Source: a bacterium (GTDB taxonomy: Bacteria > JACRDZ01 > JAQUKH01). From it: 41,235 nt of DNA. Both the position numbers and the translations under genes were made by a program. The stretch lies in contig JBFMCF010000040.1 in the NCBI GenBank assembly GCA_040754625.1, positions 1 to 41,235 on the forward strand. The letters run 5' to 3'. This document shows, piece after piece, positions 25,137-32,607 of this stretch (position 1 is the first letter of the stretch; each line of letters starts with the position of its first letter). Under the pieces are notes generated by a model, which was not told the DNA's origin, searched no databases, and saw only the letters and a program-made list of their open reading frames with translations.

Positions 25137-26720
25137 ATGGCGAAAATCTTAGTTACAGACCCGATATCCGAAGAAGGGATAAAAATTCTTAAAAATAACA
25201 AAAATCTTGAAGTTGATGTAAAGTTAAAACTGCCTCCTGAGGAAATCAAAAAGATTATCGGGGCATATGAAGGTTTGATTGTGCGCAGTGAAACCAGGGT
25301 GACAAAAGACATTATTTCTGAAGCCTCGAATTTGAAAGTTATCGGCAGGGCCGGTGTCGGGGTGGACAATGTTGATGTTGATGCCGCGACTAAAAAAGGT
25401 ATTGTTGTAATGAACACGCCGGGCGGGAATACCATTTCCGCGGCGGAACATACAATTACATTGCTTTTATCAATGTCGAGAAATATTTCCGCGGCAGACG
25501 CATCGTTAAAAAATAAACAATGGGAAAGAAAAAAATTTACAGGGAGCGAAGTCTATAAAAAGACATTGGCAATCATAGGTTTAGGCCGTATAGGCCGTGA
25601 GGTGGCTAAAAGGGCGCAGGGTATGGGTATGCAGGTTATCGGATATGACCCTGTTCTTTCACAGGATAAAGCAAAGAATTTGGGGATTACGTTGATGAGT
25701 GTTAAGGAATTATTACCCCAGGCGGATTATATTTCACTTCATATCCCTTTAACTTCAGAGACAAAATATTTGCTGGGTTCCAAAGAGTTTGATGTTATGA
25801 AGAAAGGTGTCAGGATAATTAATTGCGCGCGCGGCGGTGTTGTTGATGAAAAAGCTTTATGTGAAGCGATTAAGAATGGGAAAGTGGCGAGCGCCGCGTT
25901 AGATGTTTTTGAAGAGGAACCGCCCTTTAACAGCCCGGTGTTATCCTTGCCACAGATATTGGTTACACCGCATCTGGGCGCATCGACAGAAGAAGCGCAG
26001 TTAAACGTGGCAATCCAGATTGCCGAGCAAATGGTCGATGCCTTTAACGGAAAAATGATCCGGAACGCCGTAAATATTCCTACGCTGGAACCTGAGATAT
26101 TAAATAAACTCAGGCCTCATATTGATTTGGCGGAAAAGATAGGAAAGTTCATTTCACAGGTAAATGAAGGCCATATTGAGGAAGTTTATGTTGAGTATAG
26201 CGGCGAAATCACTTGTTATGACTTAACACCAATTACGCTTTCGGTTTTAATAGGTCTTTTAAAACCGATGCTTTCCGAGACTATTAACTTAGTTAATGCT
26301 CCGGTAATTGCGCAAGAACGCGGGATTAGAATTGTTGAGAGTAAGAGCAGTGAAGAAACTTCCTTTACGAATTTAATTTCTGTTAAAGTTACTACAGATA
26401 AAAAGACAATGAAAGCTTCCGGTTCTCTGATTTCCAGGGGTGAACCGAGGCTTGTTAAAATTGATGACTTTATTATTGATGCGACATTTTCAAAATATAT
26501 GTTTGTTTGTTTTAATATTGATAAACCCGGCGTGATTGGAAAAATCGGCACAATCCTGGGTGAAAAAGCAATTAATATTGCCGGTATGCGGTATGCCCGG
26601 ACCCAAAACGGCGGCCAGGCAATCGCTGTATTTAATGTTGATGAAAATATCCCCGCGATAGTTTTAAAAAAGATTGAACAGGTGGAAGGGATTACTAAAA
26701 CAAAACTTGTTATTTTGTAG
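25137..26720 (+). CDS. serA: D-3-phosphoglycerate dehydrogenase (long form)
   Basis: 527 residues, the long type with an allosteric substrate-binding domain and a C-terminal ACT domain. It oxidises 3-phosphoglycerate to phosphohydroxypyruvate with NAD, the first step of serine synthesis. N-terminal substrate domain: AKILVTDPISEEG, VRSETRVTKD, GRAGVGVDNVDV. NAD-binding Rossmann domain: GLGRIGREVAKRAQGMGM. Catalytic region: INCARGGVVDEKAL and the histidine in TPHLGASTEEAQ. The C-terminal ACT domain (about 455-527) has NIDKPGVIGKIGTILG, suggesting serine feedback control. An AGGAG box precedes the start by 7 bp. It pairs with the upstream aminotransferase. A promoter and a hairpin with T-run follow the stop codon. 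Confidence 0.97.
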   Translation: MAKILVTDPISEEGIKILKNNKNLEVDVKLKLPPEEIKKIIGAYEGLIVRSETRVTKDIISEASNLKVIGRAGVGVDNVDVDAATKKGIVVMNTPGGNTISAAEHTITLLLSMSRNISAADASLKNKQWERKKFTGSEVYKKTLAIIGLGRIGREVAKRAQGMGMQVIGYDPVLSQDKAKNLGITLMSVKELLPQADYISLHIPLTSETKYLLGSKEFDVMKKGVRIINCARGGVVDEKALCEAIKNGKVASAALDVFEEEPPFNSPVLSLPQILVTPHLGASTEEAQLNVAIQIAEQMVDAFNGKMIRNAVNIPTLEPEILNKLRPHIDLAEKIGKFISQVNEGHIEEVYVEYSGEITCYDLTPITLSVLIGLLKPMLSETINLVNAPVIAQERGIRIVESKSSEETSFTNLISVKVTTDKKTMKASGSLISRGEPRLVKIDDFIIDATFSKYMFVCFNIDKPGVIGKIGTILGEKAINIAGMRYARTQNGGQAIAVFNVDENIPAIVLKKIEQVEGITKTKLVIL

Positions 26721-26725
26721 ATGTC

Positions 26726-26754
26726 TTGACAAATATAAAAAGATAGTATATTAT
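26726..26754 (+). promoter_or_regulatory. Predicted strong promoter of purA
   Basis: TTGACA (26726-26731), 17-bp spacer, TATTAT (26749-26754). Expected start is near 26761, a few bases before the hairpin at 26764. Confidence 0.75.
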
Positions 26755-26763
26755 CAGATTTAG

Positions 26764-26794
26764 AAACTCTGGGTATATAACTCAGAGTTTTTTT
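26764..26794 (+). terminator. Hairpin with T-run after serA, inside the purA leader
   Basis: Stem AAACTCTG / CAGAGTTT around a loop GGTATATAACT, followed by a run of seven or more T. It can end serA transcription, but it also lies immediately after the predicted purA transcript start, so it may act in the purA leader. Confidence 0.75.
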
Positions 26795-26824
26795 CTGCGT
26801 ATAGGGGTGGTGGAGAAATTATGA

Positions 26825-26906
26825 ACCCCGCTCTTCCTGGGGATAAAGAAAGAGGAGCAGGGGGAATAATAAGTTTAAACGGTAACTATAGGAGGAAGAG
26901 CGGGGT
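26825..26906 (+). promoter_or_regulatory. purA leader hairpin covering ribosome binding site and start
   Basis: Perfect 14-bp inverted repeat ACCCCGCTCTTCCT (26825-26838) / AGGAAGAGCGGGGT (26893-26906). The right arm includes half of the AGGAGG box (26890-26895) and two bases of the GTG start. A second partner for the left arm, GGAGCAGGGGG (26854-26864), could form an alternative shorter stem. An ATG at 26821 in frame with purA has its own GGAG box. Confidence 0.6.
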
Positions 26907-28179
26907 GAATACAGTAGTAATCGGTACCCAGTGGGGTGATGAAGGAAAAGGCAAGATAGTTGATTTGCTTACGGAAGAGGCAGATTGTGTGGTTCGTTAC
27001 CAGGGCGGCCATAACGCGGGGCATACTGTGGTTATAAAAGGAGAGAAATATATCCTGCATCTTATACCATCGGGGATTATGCATCCTGGCAGAATTTGCC
27101 TTATTGGAAGCGGGGCTGTAATTGATCCGAAGGCCTTATTTAATGAAATTGATATGCTTACAAGAAGGGGTATTAATCTTAAGGGCAGGATTTTTGTAAG
27201 CGAATCAGCCCATGTGATTATGCCTTATCACCAGGCAATAGATGTTTTAACTGAAACAGCAAAAAAGGGTAAAAAAATCGGGACAACAGGATTGGGTATC
27301 GGCCCGGCTTATACTGATAAATACGCGCGTATTGGTATCCGTATAGGTGATTTGTTCGATGAGAGTGTGTTTATAGAGCGGTTGGATTTTAATCTCCGGA
27401 TGAAAAATTTCTTATTGAGAAAAATGTATCGTCATCCCGGGTTCAACAAGAAAAAAATTTTAAAAGAATATCTTGAATACGCAAAACGAATTAAAGAAAT
27501 AGCCTGTGACATTTCTTTATTATTGAACAATTTCATAAATGAGGGTAAAAATATTCTGTTTGAAGGCGCCCAGGGAACCATGCTTGATATTGACTGGGGG
27601 ACATATCCTTATGTGACTTCCTCTAATGCGACTATCGGCGGCTTATTTACAGGATTGGGGATTGATCCTCGGAGAATCGACAGGATAATGGGTGTGTCCA
27701 AGGCTTATACGACCAGGGTAGGTGAGGGGCCGATGCTTACAGAATTTCCGTTAGGGATGCAGGAAAAAATGCGTGATGAAGGCAAGGAATTTGGAGCAAC
27801 TACCGGAAGGCCCAGGCGCTGCGGCTGGTTTGACGCAGTAGTTGTCCGCTATGCAGTGAGGATCAATGGTATAAACGAAATTTGTCTTACAAAACTGGAT
27901 ATCTTGGATAAATTAAAAACAATAAAGGTCTGTACAGGTTACCGTTATAAAAATAAAATTCTAAAGGAATTTCCAGGCCAGATGGGTGTTCTTTCCCTGT
28001 GTAAACCTGTTTATGAAGAACTGCCCGGATGGGAAGAGAGTTTATCAGGGAGAAAGTATTACAATGAACTGCCGGACAATACCAAAAAATACATAAAAAA
28101 AATTGAGGAATTGGTCGGAGTAAAAGTTTCACTTATTTCTGTAGGCGAAGGCCGCGAACAAAGTATTGACAAAGATTAA
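26905..28179 (+). CDS. purA: Adenylosuccinate synthetase
   Basis: 424 residues from GTG 26905, the usual family length (the GTG initiates with Met). It joins IMP and aspartate using GTP to make adenylosuccinate, on the path to AMP. Signatures: GTQWGDEGKGKIVD near the N-terminus with the catalytic Asp and P-loop-like glycines, GGHNAGHTV, IGTTGLGIGPAYTDK, FEGAQGTMLDID, GVSKAYTTRVGEGP and TTGRPRRCGWFD. GTG is preferred because AGGAGG lies 9 bp upstream and homologues begin at this point. An in-frame ATG at 26821 would add 28 residues (MNPALPGDKERGAGG onward) with no family counterpart. Preceded by its own promoter and a structured leader. Confidence 0.96.
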   Translation: MNTVVIGTQWGDEGKGKIVDLLTEEADCVVRYQGGHNAGHTVVIKGEKYILHLIPSGIMHPGRICLIGSGAVIDPKALFNEIDMLTRRGINLKGRIFVSESAHVIMPYHQAIDVLTETAKKGKKIGTTGLGIGPAYTDKYARIGIRIGDLFDESVFIERLDFNLRMKNFLLRKMYRHPGFNKKKILKEYLEYAKRIKEIACDISLLLNNFINEGKNILFEGAQGTMLDIDWGTYPYVTSSNATIGGLFTGLGIDPRRIDRIMGVSKAYTTRVGEGPMLTEFPLGMQEKMRDEGKEFGATTGRPRRCGWFDAVVVRYAVRINGINEICLTKLDILDKLKTIKVCTGYRYKNKILKEFPGQMGVLSLCKPVYEELPGWEESLSGRKYYNELPDNTKKYIKKIEELVGVKVSLISVGEGREQSIDKD

Positions 28180-28194
28180 AACTTGTAGTATCAT
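28166..28194 (+). promoter_or_regulatory. Predicted promoter of the tRNA pair
   Basis: TTGACA (28166-28171), 17-bp spacer, TATCAT (28189-28194), overlapping the 3' end of purA. It leads into tRNA-Lys about 80 nt downstream. Confidence 0.7.
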
Positions 28195-28277
28195 ATATTT
28201 TTTTTAAAACTTAACACTTTCATGCCAAAGGCAGATTCGCCTACGGCGGAGTAACTTTAAAGTTAAAACTATGTTGT

Positions 28278-28353
28278 GGGCCATTAGCTCAGTAGGTAGA
28301 GCACCTGCCTTTTAAGTAGGGTGTCGTTGGTTCGATTCCAACATGGCTCACCA
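28278..28353 (+). tRNA. tRNA-Lys (anticodon TTT)
   Basis: 76 nt including an encoded CCA end. Acceptor stem GGGCCAT pairs with ATGGCTC; D stem GCTC/GAGC; anticodon stem CCTGC/GTAGG with loop CTTTTAA, anticodon TTT at 28311-28313; T stem GTTGG/CCAAC with loop TTCGATT. Confidence 0.97.
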
Positions 28354-28382
28354 TAAATTTTCGCGTAAAGCGAAAATTTATG
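28352..28382 (+). repeat. Perfect hairpin directly after tRNA-Lys
   Basis: 13-bp perfect stem CATAAATTTTCGC / GCGAAAATTTATG with loop GTAAA, beginning at the CCA end of the tRNA. No T-run follows. It may assist 3' processing or be a palindromic repeat. It is followed by AT-rich AAATTCAAAAT-type repeats up to 28460. Confidence 0.7.
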
Positions 28383-28464
28383 GAATTTAAAATTTTAAAT
28401 TCAAAATATAAAATTCAAAATTGTATTTTAAATTTTTCATTTTGATTTTTGAATTTATTCAGGT

Positions 28465-28540
28465 GTCCCCATCGTCTAGTGGCCTAGGACATTGCCCTTT
28501 CAAGGCAACGGCACCGGTTCAAATCCGGTTGGGGACGCCA
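28465..28540 (+). tRNA. tRNA-Glu (anticodon TTC)
   Basis: 76 nt including an encoded CCA end. Acceptor GTCCCCA pairs with TGGGGAC; anticodon loop CTTTCAA between stems TTGCC and GGCAA gives anticodon TTC; T stem ACCGG/CCGGT with loop TTCAAAT. Confidence 0.97.
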
Positions 28541-28542
28541 TA

Positions 28543-28566
28543 ACAAATCCACCTGGGTGGATTTGT
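28543..28566 (+). repeat. Perfect hairpin directly after tRNA-Glu
   Basis: 11-bp perfect inverted repeat ACAAATCCACC / GGTGGATTTGT with a TG loop, three bases after the tRNA CCA end. No T-run. It parallels the hairpin after tRNA-Lys and may mark the transcript 3' end. Confidence 0.7.
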
Positions 28567-28571
28567 AGAGC

Positions 28572-28637
28572 AATCGAAAATCGAAATTTGAAAATCAGAA
28601 TATTTTTTCGATTGCGGTCAAATTTCGATTATCGATT
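28572..28637 (+). repeat. Inverted repeat upstream of the epimerase gene
   Basis: AATCGAAAATCG plus AAATTTGA (28572-28591) is the reverse complement, with one mismatch, of 28618-28637. The left arm also contains CAATCGAAAA, which can pair instead with TTTTCGATTG at 28605-28614. The two folds exclude each other. Confidence 0.65.
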
Positions 28638-28673
28638 TTCATAAAGTAAAACTAATTCAAAAAATAAAATTCT

Positions 28674-29618
28674 ATGCCAAAAATCCTTGTCACCGGCGGG
28701 GCCGGATTCATAGGCTCAAACTTAGCAGATCGTTTAATTGAAGAGGGATATGAAGTAGTTGTAATTGATAATCTCTCCACAGGCTTCCGTAAAAACATCA
28801 ATAAAAAAGCAAAATTTTATAAAGTTGATATCCGGAATAAGAAAAAAATTGATGAAATGTTTGCGAAAGAAAAACCGGATTTTGTCAGTCATCATGCCGC
28901 ACAGATGGATGTGCGAAAATCACTTGAAAATCCTCTATATGACGCGGATGTTAATATTTCAGGGTCCCTGAATATCCTTGAAAATTGCCGGAAATATAAT
29001 GTTAAAAAAATAATCTATATTTCTACCGGAGGAGCGGTGTACGGTGAACCTGAATATCTTCCGGCGGATGAAAAACATCCTATTAATCCTATCAGCCATT
29101 ATGGTGTTTCAAAGCATACCGTAGAACATTATCTTTTTTTATATAATTATATTTATGGTTTAAATTTTACTGTGCTGCGGTATCCAAATGTGTATGGTCC
29201 GAGGCAGAACCCCCATGGTGAAGCCGGGGTTAACGCGATTTTTATAGAAAAAATGCTGAAAGGAGAAGTCCCTGTCATCTACGGGGACGGCGAACAACTG
29301 AGAGACTATATTTATGTCGGGGATATTATTGAGGCCAATGTTTTAGCCTTGTCAAGAGGAGATAAAGGTTTTTATAATATTGGTGCGGGAAGAGGGATTT
29401 CTGTAAACCAGATTTACGCTTTGCTTCAGAAAATAATTAATTTTGCCGAAAAAGCTGTATATGCGAAGGCGAGGCTTGGTGAAATAAACAGGATATTTAT
29501 AGACAGCAAACTCGCGGGCAGGGAACTTGGCTGGTATCCTAGAGTTTCTTTTGAAGAAGGCCTTAAGAAAACAGTAGACTGGTTCAAAAAGAAAAAAATT
29601 GACAAATTTCCCAATTAG
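28674..29618 (+). CDS. NAD-dependent sugar-nucleotide epimerase/dehydratase
   Basis: 314 residues, extended short-chain dehydrogenase of the UDP-glucose 4-epimerase (GalE-like) group. N-terminal NAD motif GGAGFIGSNLADRL, then DNLSTGFRKNI, SHHAAQMDVRKS, the active-site YxxxK as HYGVSKHTVEHYL, RYPNVYGPRQ, and YGDGEQLRDYIYVGD. It probably interconverts UDP-sugars for cell-envelope polysaccharide; UDP-glucose versus UDP-glucuronate or UDP-GlcNAc specificity cannot be assigned. There is no obvious Shine-Dalgarno before the ATG; upstream lies a set of AT-rich inverted repeats. A promoter pointing downstream overlaps its 3' end. Confidence 0.93.
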   Translation: MPKILVTGGAGFIGSNLADRLIEEGYEVVVIDNLSTGFRKNINKKAKFYKVDIRNKKKIDEMFAKEKPDFVSHHAAQMDVRKSLENPLYDADVNISGSLNILENCRKYNVKKIIYISTGGAVYGEPEYLPADEKHPINPISHYGVSKHTVEHYLFLYNYIYGLNFTVLRYPNVYGPRQNPHGEAGVNAIFIEKMLKGEVPVIYGDGEQLRDYIYVGDIIEANVLALSRGDKGFYNIGAGRGISVNQIYALLQKIINFAEKAVYAKARLGEINRIFIDSKLAGRELGWYPRVSFEEGLKKTVDWFKKKKIDKFPN

Positions 29619-29627
29619 TAATAAAAT
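29599..29627 (+). promoter_or_regulatory. Predicted promoter for the small ORF
   Basis: TTGACA (29599-29604), 17-bp spacer, TAAAAT (29622-29627), overlapping the end of the epimerase gene. It would give a leader of about 92 nt before the 21-codon ORF at 29726. Confidence 0.6.
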
Positions 29628-29725
29628 TATATAAGTAATGAAACTTTTTTATTTGAATAAAGTATATTATTTTAGATAAAAATTTTTTCAAGAAACTGAC
29701 TACCTGTGAAAGGAAGGAGGACTAA

Positions 29726-29791
29726 ATGGAGAAAAAGATAAAATACTTTTCACCAAAAATTGTAGCTAGTTCTTATATTCATCCTTGCTGA
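29726..29791 (+). CDS. 21-residue peptide with very strong ribosome binding site
   Basis: ATG preceded by AGGAAGGAGG (29711-29720) with a 5-nt spacer, one of the best Shine-Dalgarno sequences in the window. The peptide starts MEKKIKYFSPK, continues with a short hydrophobic stretch (IVASSYI) and ends HPC. It has its own upstream promoter and a downstream structured terminator, and no plus-strand gene follows, so it is a free-standing unit. The KKxxYxxPKI start resembles leader regions of small modified-peptide precursors, but there is no maturation enzyme nearby. It could also be a truncated remnant. Function unknown. Confidence 0.45.
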   Translation: MEKKIKYFSPKIVASSYIHPC

Positions 29792-29818
29792 TTTTTATAT
29801 TATTAAGCAATTTAAAAT

Positions 29819-29912
29819 AACCTCCATATCAAGCAATTTAAAGTCCATTTTCACAATAATACAGTGATGAAAGTGGGTAAAAGTTTCTCATGTTTGATAT
29901 GGGGGTTTTTTA
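29819..29912. terminator. Bidirectional structured terminator between small ORF and thiC
   Basis: Outer stem AACCTCCATATCAA (29819-29832) / TTGATATGGGGGTT (29894-29907), followed by TTTTT on the plus strand. An inner stem CCATTTTCA (29845-29853) / TGAAAGTGG (29868-29876) is nested inside. AAGCAATTTAAA occurs twice (29805-29816, 29831-29842), once overlapping the loop side of the outer stem. It separates the plus-strand small ORF from the minus-strand thiC 3' end. Confidence 0.7.
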
Positions 29913-31175
29913 TATTTTAACCTTCATTGCACAAAATTCTCCGCACATCGAACATTCTTTCCCGTTTGCTACATTTGATAATGAATGAATAAATTCTGCC
30001 TTTTTCGGGTCGATAGCCATCTGCATTTGTTTTTTCCATGAAAGATTCTTTCGGGCAATTGCCATTTTTTTATCCCAGACTGATGCCAGAGGAATTCCTT
30101 TCGCAATGTCTGCGGCATGGCCGGCAATACGGCTTGCAATTACCCCTTCCTTTACATCATTTACTGACGGCAATTTTAAATGTTCAGCAGGGGTAACATA
30201 GCAAATAAAATCTACACCATAGCTTGCGGCAAGTGCGGCTCCGATGCTTGAAGTAATATGGTCATAACCGGGTGCGACATCCGTAACTAAAGGCCCAAGG
30301 CAGTAAAAAGGCGCTCCTTTTGTATATTTCTTTTCTAATTCGACATTTCTTTTGATCTGATGGATGGGAACATGGCCGGGTCCTTCAATTATGATTTGTA
30401 CACCGTCATTCCATGCTTTTTGGCAGAGTTTACCTAACGTTTTTAATTCCTCAATTTGACCGGGATCGGAGGCGTCAGCGATGCAGCCGGGTCTTAAACC
30501 GTCGCCCAGGCTCAATGTTAAATCATATTTTTTGGCGATTTTTAATAAACGTTCAAAATTTTCAAAAAAAGGGTTTTCTTTTCTATTTTGTTTCATCCAT
30601 GATGCGATAATGGCCCCCCCGCGGCTGACGATTCCTGTGATTCGTTTTTTTTGCTTAAGTTTTTCAAGGACGTACCGTGTTACACCGCAATGTATCGTCA
30701 TAAAATCGACACCGTCTTCAGCTTGTTTTTCTATAACATCGAAAAATAATTCCACAGGGATATCTGTGATATTTTTTCCTTTTTTAGTTGTTTCCTGGGC
30801 GGCCTGGTAAATTGGCACTGTTCCAAACGGGATGGGACAGAGAGAGAGCAATTTTTTTCTTATTTTATCCACATTCCCGCCGCAGCTAAGGTCCATAATT
30901 GTATCTGTGCCTGCATCAATTGCAATTTCCAGTTTTTTAATTTCATTTTTAAGGCTGAAAGCAAGTGGAGATGTGCCGATGTTGGCATTGACCTTTGTGC
31001 GCAGTCCTTCCCCGATGCCGCAGATTTTTATTTTCCGCTTTTTGTTACGCGGGACGGCGATTTTTCCTTCAGCAATTTTTTTACGTATTTCTTCAGGACT
31101 GATTTTTTCGATTCTCGAAAGTTTGATTATTTCCTGTGTAATGATTTTATTGTTAGCTTTTTCTCTTAAAGTCAT
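29910..31175 (-). CDS. thiC: Phosphomethylpyrimidine synthase
   Basis: 421 residues. Radical-SAM enzyme that converts aminoimidazole ribotide into HMP phosphate, the pyrimidine half of thiamine. Recognisable segments: VNANIGTSPL, AGTDTIMDLSCGG, FMTIHCGVTRYVLE, IVSRGGAI, LSLGDGLRPGCIADA, IEGPGHVPIHQIK, GPLVTDVAPGYDHITSSIG and YVTPAEHLKLP. The C-terminal cluster motif is CSMCGEFC, that is CX2CX3C, one residue shorter in the second gap than the CX2CX4C of E. coli ThiC. Last gene of the thiG-thiE-thiDN-thiC operon; a CAGGAG box precedes the start. Confidence 0.97.
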   Translation of the reverse strand: MTLREKANNKIITQEIIKLSRIEKISPEEIRKKIAEGKIAVPRNKKRKIKICGIGEGLRTKVNANIGTSPLAFSLKNEIKKLEIAIDAGTDTIMDLSCGGNVDKIRKKLLSLCPIPFGTVPIYQAAQETTKKGKNITDIPVELFFDVIEKQAEDGVDFMTIHCGVTRYVLEKLKQKKRITGIVSRGGAIIASWMKQNRKENPFFENFERLLKIAKKYDLTLSLGDGLRPGCIADASDPGQIEELKTLGKLCQKAWNDGVQIIIEGPGHVPIHQIKRNVELEKKYTKGAPFYCLGPLVTDVAPGYDHITSSIGAALAASYGVDFICYVTPAEHLKLPSVNDVKEGVIASRIAGHAADIAKGIPLASVWDKKMAIARKNLSWKKQMQMAIDPKKAEFIHSLSNVANGKECSMCGEFCAMKVKI

Positions 31176-31200
31176 TTATGGCTGCTCCTGTTGATTAATT

Positions 31201-31251
31201 GCAGGGGTTTGGTTCATTCGAACCCTGGGGCTTGATAAATCAAGCCCCTGC
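31201..31251. repeat. Two-hairpin GCAGGGG palindromic element in the thi operon
   Basis: Starts GCAGGGG and ends CCCCTGC. Inner stems: GGTTC / GAACC (31211-31224) and GGGGCTTGAT / ATCAAGCCCC (31227-31248, AA loop). Fills most of the 64-bp gap between thiDN and thiC. Same layout as the copy at 22570-22626. Confidence 0.85.
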
Positions 31252-32607
31252 ATCAATATATTTAGTGATTTTTATAATTTTATTTGCGACATCGTCCGGA
31301 TTCCTGCCGAGCACACGAATCATTGGTTCTTTGCCGTCTGCGCCGCGGTCAAAAATGATGTCCGGGATATTTTTAATTTTTTTAATTGCGAAATCTGTCC
31401 CCCATTCGATAGTGCAGCCGTCTTTGAATTTTGTTTCCGGCGGTTCTTTTCTGCGGTTGAATTCAGCTGTTTTAAATTTTAATTTTTTGCAGATATTTAT
31501 TATTTTATCAGAGAATTTTACATTCATGGCCGCCCGGAAAGAAGGATTATGTTTCATCGCCGTCAGAACAACTTTCCCTGTGTGTTTTGAGGCGCCTGGT
31601 TCCGGCGGAGCTAAAATTTTTAATTCGTCTTTAAAACGGATTATTCGTCCCGGGAACCCAAGCACTTCGTTTAAATTGTCCGCATTTTTAAAAGCATAGG
31701 CCAGGTTTGATTGCACCTCGGGAATCAACCCGGCTGTTTGTGCGGTATTTATTTTTTTGACTGCCGCTTTCAGTTCTTCACGCATTAAAAGAACTTCTTC
31801 CTGTCTTTGCATTAAGACAAAATGATTAACAGGGCCGCGGCCTTTTCCCAATTGCATGGAATTTTTTATCGCCATGTGCAGGTAATCGCGGGCCTTTTGG
31901 ACCGCGGTTTCTAATTTTTCTCCTTTTGCAAGGTAAGCGGCGATAGCGGAAGAATATGTGCATCCTGTCCCATGGGTATTTTTTGTCTTGATTCTTTTGC
32001 GGGAAAAAACGATATATTTATTGCCTGTTAATAAAAAATCCCTGCAAGTATTGTTTCTCAAGTGGCCGCCTTTAATCAAAACATTTTTAGCACCTGTTTT
32101 TACTAATTTTTCAGAGGCTTTTATTATTAATTCAAAATTATTTATTTTTATGCCTGTGAGAATTTCGGCCTCGGCGGTATTGGGTGTAATCAGAAAAGCC
32201 TGCGGGATTAATTTTTCTTTTAAAACATTTATCGCGGCTTTTTCCATGAGACGGTTTCCGCTTTTGGAAACCATTACAGGGTCGAGAATAACATTTTTAA
32301 ATTTATATTTTTTAATTATATTTGTGACCGTCTCGATTGTTTCACTATTGGAAAGCATTCCTATTTTTATAAAATCCGGTTTAATGTCGGATATGACCGT
32401 ATCAAGCTGTTCATGGACTATTTTTGCGGGAAGAGGATAAACAGAACTCACTTTTAGAGTGTTTTGGGCGGTAACGGCTGTAATGACGCTAGATCCGTAG
32501 ACACCAAGAGCTGTGAATGTTTTTAAATCGGCCTGGATGCCCGCGCCGCCGCCGGAATCCGAACCGGCAATTGTTAAAACAACTGGAAGAATGTTTTTTT
32601 GTTTCAT
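31240..32607 (-). CDS. thiD: ThiD-ThiN fusion: HMP/HMP-P kinase and thiamine phosphate synthase
   Basis: 455 residues, two domains. Residues 1-262 are ThiD, which phosphorylates hydroxymethylpyrimidine twice: [41 protein letters not shown] and the anion-hole motif [16 protein letters not shown]. Residues about 275-455 are ThiN, the archaeal-type thiamine phosphate synthase: [76 protein letters not shown]. Its ATG overlaps the thiE stop codon (ATGA). ThiDN fusions are known from archaea and some bacteria, usually where ThiE is lacking; here ThiE is encoded next door. The last codons run into a palindromic repeat. Confidence 0.95.
   Translation of the reverse strand: MKQKNILPVVLTIAGSDSGGGAGIQADLKTFTALGVYGSSVITAVTAQNTLKVSSVYPLPAKIVHEQLDTVISDIKPDFIKIGMLSNSETIETVTNIIKKYKFKNVILDPVMVSKSGNRLMEKAAINVLKEKLIPQAFLITPNTAEAEILTGIKINNFELIIKASEKLVKTGAKNVLIKGGHLRNNTCRDFLLTGNKYIVFSRKRIKTKNTHGTGCTYSSAIAAYLAKGEKLETAVQKARDYLHMAIKNSMQLGKGRGPVNHFVLMQRQEEVLLMREELKAAVKKINTAQTAGLIPEVQSNLAYAFKNADNLNEVLGFPGRIIRFKDELKILAPPEPGASKHTGKVVLTAMKHNPSFRAAMNVKFSDKIINICKKLKFKTAEFNRRKEPPETKFKDGCTIEWGTDFAIKKIKNIPDIIFDRGADGKEPMIRVLGRNPDDVANKIIKITKYIDAGA

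Noticed and set aside
28200-28277. Possible riboswitch or extra small RNA before tRNA-Lys
   Set aside because: Only short GCC/GGC stems and a TAACTTTAAAGTTA palindrome are visible; nothing matches a known RNA class.
31199-31699. 166-codon plus-strand ORF across the thiDN 3' end
   Set aside because: It is antisense to the conserved ThiN domain and starts inside a palindromic repeat; no recognisable motifs.
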